DNA of 14,677 nt from Bacteroidota bacterium (lineage in GTDB: Bacteria > Bacteroidota > Ignavibacteria > SZUA-365). Positions 1-5,799 of this stretch are shown in pieces. A model generated the notes under the pieces. That model saw only the letters and a program-made list of their open reading frames with translations, made no database searches and had not been told where the DNA came from. Where the stretch lies: positions 1 through 14,677 of the forward strand of contig JAEYUG010000020.1 of NCBI GenBank assembly GCA_023432805.1, read 5' to 3'. Each line of letters opens with the position of its first letter. Within the stretch, counting starts at the first letter, position 1. Both the position numbers and the translations under genes were made by a program.

Positions 1-71
1 AGTGCGTCCTCATTTGGGAGAAACGTCAGAAGGTACGGCCATTCATAGTCAAGAATCTCATCGGTAGTCAT
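1..71 (-). CDS. 5' end of a gene cut by the window edge, possibly an IS transposase
   Basis: An ATG at 71 opens a minus-strand frame with no stop to the window edge (23 full codons). It reads MTTDEILDYEWPYLLTFLP and continues with acidic residues. The short acidic start followed by a W-x-Y-L-L-x-F-L-P motif resembles the N-termini of some IS4-type transposases, but 23 residues cannot prove a family. Supporting context: positions 1-120 are about 48% GC, clearly lower than the genes to the right, as expected for an acquired element, and a sigma70-like promoter lies directly upstream. No terminal inverted repeat or target-site duplication can be recognised because the other end is outside the window. 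It could equally be an unrelated hypothetical gene. Confidence 0.4.
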   Translation of the reverse strand, partial: MTTDEILDYEWPYLLTFLPNEDA

Positions 72-77
72 AGGCCA

Positions 78-106
78 AATCTACCGCATTCAGATCCCCA
101 AGTCAA
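78..106 (-). promoter_or_regulatory. sigma70-like promoter for the left-edge gene
   Basis: On the minus strand TTGACT (106-101) is followed after 17 nt by TAGATT (83-78). This is a near-consensus -35/-10 pair at the ideal spacing. The expected transcription start, about 7 nt past the -10, falls at or beside the ATG at 71, so the message would be nearly leaderless. The match is by eye; chance matches to sigma70 boxes are common in AT-richer DNA. Confidence 0.35.
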
Positions 107-126
107 GTTCTTAAGTTAGCGCCTAT

Positions 127-146
127 GGTGGACGCCCTCGTCCGTC
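127..146. repeat. palindromic repeat unit 1 (hairpin, CCCT loop)
   Basis: Arms GGTGGACG (127-134) and CGTCCGTC (139-146) flank the loop CCCT. They can form an 8-bp stem with G.T pairs at the second and third positions. The right arm and loop are identical to those of the array at the right end of the window; the left arm is identical to unit 2. It lies between gltX and the left-edge gene. Confidence 0.75.
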
Positions 147-155
147 AGAAAGGTC

Positions 156-175
156 GGTGGACGTCCTCGTCCACC
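156..175. repeat. palindromic repeat unit 2 (hairpin, TCCT loop)
   Basis: Arms GGTGGACG (156-163) and CGTCCACC (168-175) are perfect reverse complements around the loop TCCT. The unit starts 29 nt after unit 1, close to the 27-nt period of the array at 14554-14677. Compared with the array arms (GACGGACG/CGTCCGTC), both members of two stem pairs have changed while pairing is kept. It lies 48 nt past the gltX stop, where it could shape the 3' end of the transcript, although no T-run follows. Confidence 0.8.
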
Positions 176-195
176 AGTGACGGATGTTCAGTGCA

Positions 196-213
196 ACGGC
201 GGCGCGACGCCGT
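196..213 (-). terminator. GC-rich hairpin just 3' of gltX, weak terminator candidate
   Basis: ACGGCG (196-201) and CGCCGT (208-213) pair as a 6-bp stem around a 6-nt loop, beginning 10 nt after the gltX stop codon. There is no T-tract on the gltX-sense side, so intrinsic termination is not assured. With the palindromic unit at 156-175 just beyond it, the gltX 3' region would hold two hairpins. Confidence 0.3.
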
Positions 214-223
214 CCCCCCACTC

Positions 224-1636
224 TTACCCCAACGCCACCAGCGCCGCGTCGATGCGGCGCAGGCAGGTCTCGCGCCCCAGCACGACCATCATCTCGAAGA
301 GTCCCGGTGAGGCGCCCGCGCCCGTGAGCGCCAGGCGCAGGGGATGAATCACCTTCCCCGCACCGACCCCCTCACGCTCGGCATGCTCGCGCACGATGCG
401 CTCGAGCGTCTCTGCATCGAAATCGCATGAAGCAAACGCCTCCCGCAACGCCCGCACATGCTCCGCCGTGCCCGGCTTCCACTGCTTGGCCACGACCTGC
501 TCGTCGTATGCATCGGGATCGCGGAAGAAGTACCATCCCTTCTCGAACACGTCGGCAAGAAACACCATCCGCTCCTGCATCAGTCGCACGACATGCACGA
601 GCCTTGCGTCGTCAACCTCGCCGATCCACTCCGGCTGATGCCGGTGTACGCGCCGCAGCAGCTCGTCTTCGGGCAGCAGCCGGATGTGCATGCCGTTCAT
701 CCACGCGAGCTTCTCCTCGTCGAAGACCGAACTCTTCTTGAGCAGACGCGTGGCGTCGAACTGCTCGACCATCTCGTCGCGGGTCATGATCTCGATGTCG
801 TTGCCGGGACTCCACCCGAGCAGCACCAGAAAGTTGAACATCGCCTCGGGAAGGAATCCCTGCGACTGGTACTCGACCACCGAGGTCGCACCATGCCGTT
901 TCGACAGGCGCTTCTTGTCCGGCCCGAGGATCAGCGGCACGTGCCCGAACATCGGAGTATCGTATCCGAATGCCTGATACAGCAGGATCTGCTTCGGCGT
1001 GTTCGACAGATGGTCGTCGCCGCGGATCACATGCGTGACGCCCATGTCATTATCGTCGACCACCACGGCCACCTGGTACACCGGCGTGCCGTCGCTGCGC
1101 AGGATGATGAAGTCGTCGATCTCTGCGTTCTGAAACTCGGTGCTCTCGTGCACGATGTCGTAGAACGTTGTCACGCCCTCGGGCACGCGGAAGCGCAGTA
1201 CGCGCGGGGCGTCGGTGGCCAGGCGTCGGGCACGCTCGGAATCCGACACACGTAGGCACTGGCGGTCGTAGCGGTACTCGGTGCCTTCGTCGGTGGCTTC
1301 CGCACGGCGGGCGGCGAGTTCGTCGGGCGTGCACCAGCACCAGTAGGCGCGACCCTCGCGCTCGAGGCGCAGGCATTCGTCGCGGTGGTGATCGATGTGT
1401 TCCGACTGGATCCATGGCTCATTGTCCCAATCAAGGCCAAGCCATGTGAGTCCCTCGAAAATCGCCCGCGTCATCTCGTCGCTCGAACGGGCGCGGTCGG
1501 TGTCTTCGATGCGGAGGTAGAACTTCCCACCCTCGTGTCGGGCGAAGAGCCAGTTGAAGATGGCAGTGCGGGCGCCTCCGACGTGGAGGTGGCCGGTGGG
1601 ACTCGGGGCGAAGCGGACGACGGTCTGACGTGACAT
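224..1636 (-). CDS. gltX: glutamyl-tRNA synthetase
   Basis: Cytosolic class I aminoacyl-tRNA synthetase charging tRNA-Glu (and tRNA-Gln in organisms using the amidotransferase route). At 470 aa it has the usual bacterial length. The ATP-binding signature is near the N-terminus (FAPSPTGHLHVGG at 9-21, the HIGH-like motif) and the KMSKS-equivalent is KRLSKRHG (242-249). Between them lie the acidic LRIEDTD (41-47), a zinc-site-like C100-W-C102 with C127, and VIRGDDHL (203-210). The C-terminal anticodon-binding part ends with the typical GKVIHPLRLALTG (427-439). The ATG at 1636 sits directly before the conserved core and has no visible Shine-Dalgarno. It is the last gene of the kinase-truA-peptidase-gltX run, 193 nt after the peptidase gene, so it may also have its own promoter. 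The stop is TAA. Confidence 0.97.
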   Translation of the reverse strand: MSRQTVVRFAPSPTGHLHVGGARTAIFNWLFARHEGGKFYLRIEDTDRARSSDEMTRAIFEGLTWLGLDWDNEPWIQSEHIDHHRDECLRLEREGRAYWCWCTPDELAARRAEATDEGTEYRYDRQCLRVSDSERARRLATDAPRVLRFRVPEGVTTFYDIVHESTEFQNAEIDDFIILRSDGTPVYQVAVVVDDNDMGVTHVIRGDDHLSNTPKQILLYQAFGYDTPMFGHVPLILGPDKKRLSKRHGATSVVEYQSQGFLPEAMFNFLVLLGWSPGNDIEIMTRDEMVEQFDATRLLKKSSVFDEEKLAWMNGMHIRLLPEDELLRRVHRHQPEWIGEVDDARLVHVVRLMQERMVFLADVFEKGWYFFRDPDAYDEQVVAKQWKPGTAEHVRALREAFASCDFDAETLERIVREHAEREGVGAGKVIHPLRLALTGAGASPGLFEMMVVLGRETCLRRIDAALVALG

Positions 1637-1829
1637 GATTTCAGCGGAGTGCGAATGGCGTATCGGATATGGCGCGTTGCATGAACGCGTCGAACAAGCG
1701 AACAGGCAGTCGGGCTGACTGTCATCATAACTTACCGAGCAGGTCCGACATATCCATTCATTGGTGATCCTTCCAACTCACCCTCCTCCGATCGGAGCAC
1801 ACCATCGACCGGTTCTCCAGGTGGCGAAA
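1637..1829. other. intergenic region between the M50-like gene and gltX
   Basis: No convincing ORF is seen. On the minus strand TATGAT (1729-1724), about 88 nt before gltX, matches five of six -10 consensus bases, but there is no good -35 at the right distance, so a gltX promoter here is only a suggestion. A perfect 12-bp palindrome CTCCGATCGGAG (1786-1797) lies 32 nt past the peptidase stop. CAGTC/GACTG arms (1707-1721) could form a small 5-bp hairpin. No T-tract terminator is visible. Confidence 0.35.
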
Positions 1830-2504
1830 CTACACCCCCCGCGCGGCGCGCCAGGCGCGACGCATGATCACCACGAACACCACCAGCGCCAGCAGGCTGA
1901 AGAGGATGCCCCACACCAGGGCGGGCACACCGGTCATGGTCTGGAGGATGGTGGCGTCGGTCAGCCGGTGTTCGGTGGTGAGGAGGTCTTCCTTCACGTC
2001 GACCAGTGCGTAGAGGCATGAGACCGCACCCAGGTACTGCAGCGCAACCTCCAGCGGAAGCCGAGGCAGCCAGCGCGCTGCGGCGACAAGCGCGGCACCG
2101 GCCAGCGCGCCGAACACCAGCCCGAAGCCGTTGCGGATGTACGCAAGCGTCACACCAAGCACCAGCACACCGATGCCGGCGGCGATGGGACGCACGAGCC
2201 TCGCACGCTGCGCCCCCAGCAGGATCAGTCCGCCGAATATCATCGAACCGATGTAGCCGCTCGAAACCACGAGCAACGGCCATCCCCCCTGCGTCACGGC
2301 GAGTCCGCCGATCAGTTCGCTGATTTCGATGCGCACGATGCTGCCACCCGTGGCCACCGCCGCCAGACCATGTGCGAGTTCATGGAGCAGCACCACGAAT
2401 ACCTTGACGGGATAGAGCGCGATCGAATCCCACAAAAGAATCGAGGCGACGAGCAATGCGACGAGAATCCCGGTACGCAGACTCCGGTTGTGTGAAGTAT
2501 CCAT
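1830..2504 (-). CDS. M50B-like integral membrane metallopeptidase
   Basis: A 224-aa, very hydrophobic protein carrying the zinc motif HELAH (41-45) inside a membrane segment (about residues 31-50), followed by a small GG-rich stretch (ATGGSIVRIE, GGLAV). Then come SSGYIGSMIFGGLILL (81-96) and three or more further membrane helices up to 216. VALQYLGAVSCLYALVDVKEDLL (153-175, written here as an extended motif with D169 and D173) resembles the second conserved part of the M50B-like family (PF13398 type). Such proteins are site-2-protease relatives that cut substrates within or near the membrane; no substrate can be inferred here. The ATG at 2504 is 43 nt past the truA stop, with palindromic unit 3 in the gap. 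Co-transcription with truA is likely from spacing. No PDZ domain is present, unlike RseP. Confidence 0.82.
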   Translation of the reverse strand: MDTSHNRSLRTGILVALLVASILLWDSIALYPVKVFVVLLHELAHGLAAVATGGSIVRIEISELIGGLAVTQGGWPLLVVSSGYIGSMIFGGLILLGAQRARLVRPIAAGIGVLVLGVTLAYIRNGFGLVFGALAGAALVAAARWLPRLPLEVALQYLGAVSCLYALVDVKEDLLTTEHRLTDATILQTMTGVPALVWGILFSLLALVVFVVIMRRAWRAARGV

Positions 2505-2525
2505 TGCGGAACATACGGAAAGGTG

Positions 2526-2545
2526 GGTGGACGTCCTCGTTCACT
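2526..2545. repeat. palindromic repeat unit 3 between truA and the M50-like gene
   Basis: Arms GGTGGACG (2526-2533) and CGTTCACT (2538-2545) pair over 8 bp (two G.T pairs) around the loop TCCT; G2525-C2546 extends the stem. The left arm and loop equal those of unit 2 (156-175). The unit begins 2 nt beyond the truA stop on the coding strand, so it would be a hairpin immediately 3' of truA and about 21 nt upstream of the next start codon. Confidence 0.7.
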
Positions 2546-2547
2546 CG

Positions 2548-3447
2548 TCACGAATGCCCGGTGGGGGCGGGACGGACGAGGGCGTCCGTCCTCCCGAGCG
2601 TGCGTGCGTCAGCGTCCGTCCACCCGTGCTTGAGCGCGTCAACGAGGGCGCGTTCGGTACGATCGTAACGGACCGAGGTGAGGACGAGTCCCTTTGCAGG
2701 TGCCAGCCCGGCCAGACGCTTCCGCTCGGTGCCGTCGCGCACAGAGGCGATCGCGTCGACGGGCTGACGATGGGTGCCGATCTCCACTAGTGCTCCCATC
2801 AGACTCCGCACCATTCCATACAGAAACCTGTTCGCGCGAATGCGGAAAACGGAGCGCTCCTCCCCTTCCTCCCACGTGCACTCGAAGACGTGACACCAGC
2901 CGTGCACCAGTCTGGGAACGGCCTTCCCGATGCGCGTGTAGTCGTGCGCGCCGGGCAGTGTCGCGCAGGCGGCGCGTACGAGGTCGTGATCGATGCGCCA
3001 TGGGACGAACCATGTATCGCGGCGATGCAGCGCGGTGGGGACGTGCGACACGGTGTAGGTGTAGGCGCGCGACGAGGCGGAGAAGCGGGCGTGCAGGTCG
3101 GGGGCGACGTCGCGTGCATCGCGCACAACAACGTCGTACGGCAGGTGTGCGTTCATCGCGCGCGCAAGCAGCGGGGGATCGAGACGGGTGACGAGATCCG
3201 CGTGGGCGCACTGTCCCGTGGCGTGCACGCCTGCATCGGTGCGTCCCGCCCCGTGCACACGTACGGGGGCACCGGTGATGCGCGCGAGTGCATCCTCGAG
3301 CACACCCTGCACGCTGCGCGCGCGGGACTGCAGCTGCCAGCCCGCGAAATCCGTTCCGTCGTATTCGATCGTGAAGAGTACGCGGCGCGCGGCGCCGGGC
3401 GCGATCTTGCGGTCCGGTGTCTGCGGTACGTCCGTGCCGTCGCTCAT
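2548..3447 (-). CDS. truA: tRNA pseudouridine(38-40) synthase
   Basis: Isomerises uridines 38-40 in the anticodon stem-loop of many tRNAs. It is 299 aa from the ATG at 3447. Family landmarks: FTIEYDGTDFAGWQLQ (25-40), GAGRTDAGVHATGQ (66-79) with catalytic D71, FSASSRAYTYTV (122-133), RANRFLYGMVRSLMGAL (204-220) and the terminal APAKGLVLTSVRY (249-261), after which most TruA proteins end. About 38 further residues follow; residues 286-293 (RTDALVRP) are encoded by a copy of the palindromic repeat (2571-2590). The start is chosen because it overlaps the kinase stop as ATGA, suggesting translational coupling; the frame is open further upstream to 3606, but that part lies inside the kinase gene and has no family similarity. 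E. coli TruA is about 270 aa. Confidence 0.95.
   Translation of the reverse strand: MSDGTDVPQTPDRKIAPGAARRVLFTIEYDGTDFAGWQLQSRARSVQGVLEDALARITGAPVRVHGAGRTDAGVHATGQCAHADLVTRLDPPLLARAMNAHLPYDVVVRDARDVAPDLHARFSASSRAYTYTVSHVPTALHRRDTWFVPWRIDHDLVRAACATLPGAHDYTRIGKAVPRLVHGWCHVFECTWEEGEERSVFRIRANRFLYGMVRSLMGALVEIGTHRQPVDAIASVRDGTERKRLAGLAPAKGLVLTSVRYDRTERALVDALKHGWTDADARTLGRTDALVRPAPTGHS
2571..2590. repeat. palindromic repeat unit 4, inside the 3' end of truA
   Basis: Arms GACGGACG (2571-2578) and CGTCCGTC (2583-2590) are perfect reverse complements around AGGG, the complement of the CCCT loop. The unit is therefore the right-edge array unit (14558-14577) in opposite orientation. It lies in the truA frame and encodes RTDALVRP near the protein end. 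A partial arm-like GCGTCCGTCC at 2612-2621 suggests a second decayed copy in the same tail. Confidence 0.8.
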
Positions 3448-5411
3448 TCGAGCTGTCCCATCTCCCGTAGCACGCTCTGCAGCAGGTCGAACTCCTCTCC
3501 GATGTTGGTCATGGTTGCCATGGCGCGGTCGTAGCCCTCTTCGCTGACCTCCTGCGCGAGCTGCCGGCAGTGCGCGGCAAGGCGTGCGGCGCCCAGCATC
3601 GCACAACTTCCCTGAATGTTGTGGGCGAAGAAGGTAACCGCCCTCTGATCCCGCCGTGCGAGTGCCTCGGCGAGTTCGTGCATCTTGATGGGAATGTCCA
3701 TCATGTACATGCGCACCACTTCGCGCAGCATCGTCGCGTCACTCTCGTTTTCGGGCGCAAGGTACTGCATGAGCACGCTGCGGTCGATGATTTCGACTTC
3801 ATCCTCCGGGGGATTCTCGCGGCGCGCAGTGACGGCGACCACGGCACGTGCCATGGTGTCGCGCAGCTGCTGGGGATCGATGGGTTTGCCGATGAAGTCG
3901 TTCATACCGGCATCGAAGCAGAACTGGCGGTCCGATGCGAGGGTGTTCGCGGTGAGGGCGATGATCCATGGCCTCGCGCTCGGCTTGTAGCGGCGGTGGA
4001 TTTCCCGTGTAGCCTCGAGGCCGTCCATCTCCGGCATCTGTACATCCATCAGCACGATGTCGTAGGCCGTGCGCGTCAGGGCGGCGAGTGCCTCCACCCC
4101 GTTGCCGGCGACGTCGGCGAAGTACCCGTATCGTCCGAGGATGTTCAGCGCGACCTTCTGGTTCATGATGTTGTCCTCCACCAGCAGCAACCGCACGAAT
4201 GTACCCTGTTCGGATTCATCACGGGATTCCGGGAAGGACAGCACCGCGCTCAACGCCTCATGCAGACGGGGCACGCCCAGGGGCAGCGCAACTCCCTCGT
4301 GGAAGCCGCCGGTGGCGCGCAGAAGGCGGATCACAGGCACACCGAGCGCAACGAGTTCGTCGGGCATGTCGTCGGGCGACGAGACGAGAGCGAGTACGAC
4401 ATCGGCGACTTCCCCCGAACGGATACGGCTCACCGCCCCATCGCGTGTGGTCGGAATCGTCGACATCCCCCAATACCGCAGCACGACCGACAGCACACGG
4501 TGCTGCAGGGCATCAGGAAGGATGCAGAGCGCCGTACGTCCCGAGAGATGTTCCTGCCGCGGCGCACGATACGCGAACGCGCCCCCGCAGTCGAGCATGG
4601 GCAGGACCGCATCGAAGACGCTGCCGACCCCGGGCGTGCTCGTCACGTCGAGACGACCGCCGAGCGCGGCGCAGAGTCCGCGTGCGATCGGCAGGCCGAG
4701 TCCCGCCCCCGGATGCCTGCGATGCAGGCTGGTATCCAGTCGGGAAAAGGGCTCGAACACATCGCGGATCCGGCTGGGCGGGATGCCCGGTCCCGTATCG
4801 CGCACTTCGAAGTGGAAGCTGTGCCTGCCGTCGGGCTCCTCGCTCGCGTGCACGCTGAGCAGCACCTCGCCATCGGCGGTGAACTTGATCGCGTTGTCGA
4901 CAAGATGGCGGAGGATCTGCTTGAGCCGCAGCATGTCGCCCTCGACCAGCGCGGGCGTGGCGGGTTCGATCAGCACGGCGAAGGAGATGCCCTTCGACGC
5001 GGCCTCGGGGGCAAGCACGCCCGCCACATCGTCGACGCATTCATGCAGGTTGAACTCATGCACCACCGGCGCGATGTCGCCGCTCTCGAGCGCGGTCAGA
5101 TCGAGGATGGAGTCGATCAGCGACAGCAGCACGGTGCCGCTCGATCGGATCGAGGCGGCGTATTCATGCTCGGGCTCGGGGAGCGGGGATTCCAGAAGAA
5201 GGGTGGCCATGCCGAGTATCGCATTCAGCGGCGTTCGGACTTCGTGGCTGAGCACGCGAAGAAACAGCTCGCGCCTTCTGATCTCCTCTTCGGAAAGTGG
5301 CGCGAGGTGGGTGGGGAGGTTCGGATCTGTCGACATGGGGGGCGGTGGCCGTACCATCATAAAAAACACGAATCCATCGTCAGATGCAAACCCCGGGAAC
5401 TGGTGTCCCAT
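3444..5411 (-). CDS. hybrid sensor histidine kinase (HisKA-HATPase-pseudoreceiver-REC-Hpt)
   Basis: A 655-aa multistep phosphorelay protein without membrane segments or PAS/GAF sensor. Order (numbering from 5411): HisKA with H56 in SHEVRTPLNAILG; HATPase_c with N-box D172-N173, DTGPGIP (205-211) and GAGLGLP (235-241); a receiver-like stretch (about 291-392) lacking the acceptor Asp; a complete receiver (about 406-525) with E412/D413, acceptor D456 in LMDVQMPEMDG, T487 and K509; and a C-terminal Hpt domain with H597 in AHNIQGSCAMLGA. Phosphate would pass H56, D456, H597 and then a separate regulator not in this window. The start is uncertain: ATGs at 5411, 5360 and 5336 are in frame, and the first 25 codons use clearly more A/T-ending codons than the rest, favouring 5336 or 5360. 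Its TGA overlaps the truA ATG by 4 nt. Confidence 0.92.
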   Translation of the reverse strand: MGHQFPGFASDDGFVFFMMVRPPPPMSTDPNLPTHLAPLSEEEIRRRELFLRVLSHEVRTPLNAILGMATLLLESPLPEPEHEYAASIRSSGTVLLSLIDSILDLTALESGDIAPVVHEFNLHECVDDVAGVLAPEAASKGISFAVLIEPATPALVEGDMLRLKQILRHLVDNAIKFTADGEVLLSVHASEEPDGRHSFHFEVRDTGPGIPPSRIRDVFEPFSRLDTSLHRRHPGAGLGLPIARGLCAALGGRLDVTSTPGVGSVFDAVLPMLDCGGAFAYRAPRQEHLSGRTALCILPDALQHRVLSVVLRYWGMSTIPTTRDGAVSRIRSGEVADVVLALVSSPDDMPDELVALGVPVIRLLRATGGFHEGVALPLGVPRLHEALSAVLSFPESRDESEQGTFVRLLLVEDNIMNQKVALNILGRYGYFADVAGNGVEALAALTRTAYDIVLMDVQMPEMDGLEATREIHRRYKPSARPWIIALTANTLASDRQFCFDAGMNDFIGKPIDPQQLRDTMARAVVAVTARRENPPEDEVEIIDRSVLMQYLAPENESDATMLREVVRMYMMDIPIKMHELAEALARRDQRAVTFFAHNIQGSCAMLGAARLAAHCRQLAQEVSEEGYDRAMATMTNIGEEFDLLQSVLREMGQLE

Positions 5412-5459
5412 GAAAAAAGTTCTAATATTTGTAGCTGTTCAATCACATTCAGGATCTTC
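5412..5459. promoter_or_regulatory. AT-rich divergent promoter region between kinase and CBM48 genes
   Basis: This short AT-rich gap separates two divergent genes and must hold at least one promoter. On the plus strand TAATATTTG (5423-5431) resembles the Bacteroidota -7 box (TAnnTTTG) with one extra base, and would give a leader of roughly 20 nt for the CBM48 gene. On the minus strand no box is convincing. If the kinase starts at 5360 or 5336 the control region extends correspondingly to the left. Confidence 0.35.
5451..5454 (+). promoter_or_regulatory. Shine-Dalgarno of the CBM48 gene
   Basis: AGGA ends 5 nt before the ATG at 5460. It supports that start over the long upstream in-frame extension, which runs antisense through the kinase gene. 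Confidence 0.5.
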
Positions 5460-5756
5460 ATGCCCCGCAAACTGTACTCGAAGACAGGCTCGAGTTGCCG
5501 CGTCCATTTCGAACTCCCCGCAGACGTCGCAGCGAAAAAGGTGAGCCTGCTCGGAGATTTCAACGAGTGGAATCCCAAGACGCACGTGCTGAAAAAGAAG
5601 AAGGACGGCAGCTTCTGGCTCGACGTCTACCTGACCACCGGCGCCACCTATCGCTACAAGTTTCTGCTCGACGGCAAGCGATGGGAGAACGACTGGGATG
5701 GCGAAGCCTACCTGCCGAACGAACACGGCACCGAAGACAGCGCCATCACCGTCTGA
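5460..5756 (+). CDS. small free-standing CBM48 / isoamylase early-set domain protein
   Basis: A 98-aa protein consisting of almost nothing but one glycogen-binding early-set fold, the module found at the N-terminus of branching and debranching enzymes and in the AMPK beta subunit. Recognisable parts: VSLLGDFNEWNP (28-39) with W37, a basic KKKKDG turn (45-50), SFWLDVYL (51-58), YRYKFLLDGKRW (64-75) with K67 and W75, and the closing LPNEHGTEDSAITV (85-98) matching the N-x-x-G-x-x-x-x-x-x-V end of AMPK-type modules. The two tryptophans, K67 and N87 correspond in type to sugar-contacting residues of AMPK beta, implying alpha-glucan binding. No enzyme domain, signal peptide or membrane segment is present, so it is probably a cytosolic glycogen-associated or regulatory protein. 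It is the only plus-strand gene here and converges on the M6 gene 37 nt away. Confidence 0.85.
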   Translation: MPRKLYSKTGSSCRVHFELPADVAAKKVSLLGDFNEWNPKTHVLKKKKDGSFWLDVYLTTGATYRYKFLLDGKRWENDWDGEAYLPNEHGTEDSAITV

Positions 5757-5767
5757 TCGCTCCCGGC

Positions 5768-5799
5768 GTCAACGACGTCAGCGGTCAACAACGTCAGCG
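5768..5799. repeat. 16-bp tandem duplication spanning the 3' end of the M6 gene
   Basis: GTCAACGACGTCAGCG (5768-5783) is followed at once by GTCAACAACGTCAGCG (5784-5799), differing at one base. The right copy contains the last Arg codon and TGA stop of the M6-like gene; the left copy lies in the gap before the convergent CBM48 gene. No T-tract terminator is seen between the two convergent genes. Confidence 0.7.

Noticed and set aside
125..310. 61-aa plus-strand open frame across the left repeats and the gltX end
   Set aside because: It is made of the palindromic units and antisense gltX sequence, with an Arg/His/Gln-rich translation and no initiation signal.
458..1255. 265-aa plus-strand open frame inside gltX
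   Set aside because: Antisense to a complete gltX with both class I signatures; no family resemblance.
1786..1797. Palindrome CTCCGATCGGAG as a terminator or operator
   Set aside because: As a hairpin it leaves only a 4-bp stem and there is no T-tract. A single 12-bp palindrome without a second copy is not enough to claim an operator.
3448..3606. Upstream extension of truA to 3606
   Set aside because: These codons lie within the kinase Hpt coding region, give an Arg-rich stretch without TruA similarity, and bypass the ATGA overlap start.
4069..5544. 491-aa plus-strand open frame antisense to the kinase
   Set aside because: Low-complexity Ser/Arg-rich translation with no domain; mirror of the kinase codon bias.
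3570..5756. 728-aa plus-strand open frame ending in the CBM48 gene
   Set aside because: Only the last 98 residues look like a protein family. The rest is antisense to the histidine kinase, whose domains are unmistakable; a Shine-Dalgarno also supports the start at 5460.
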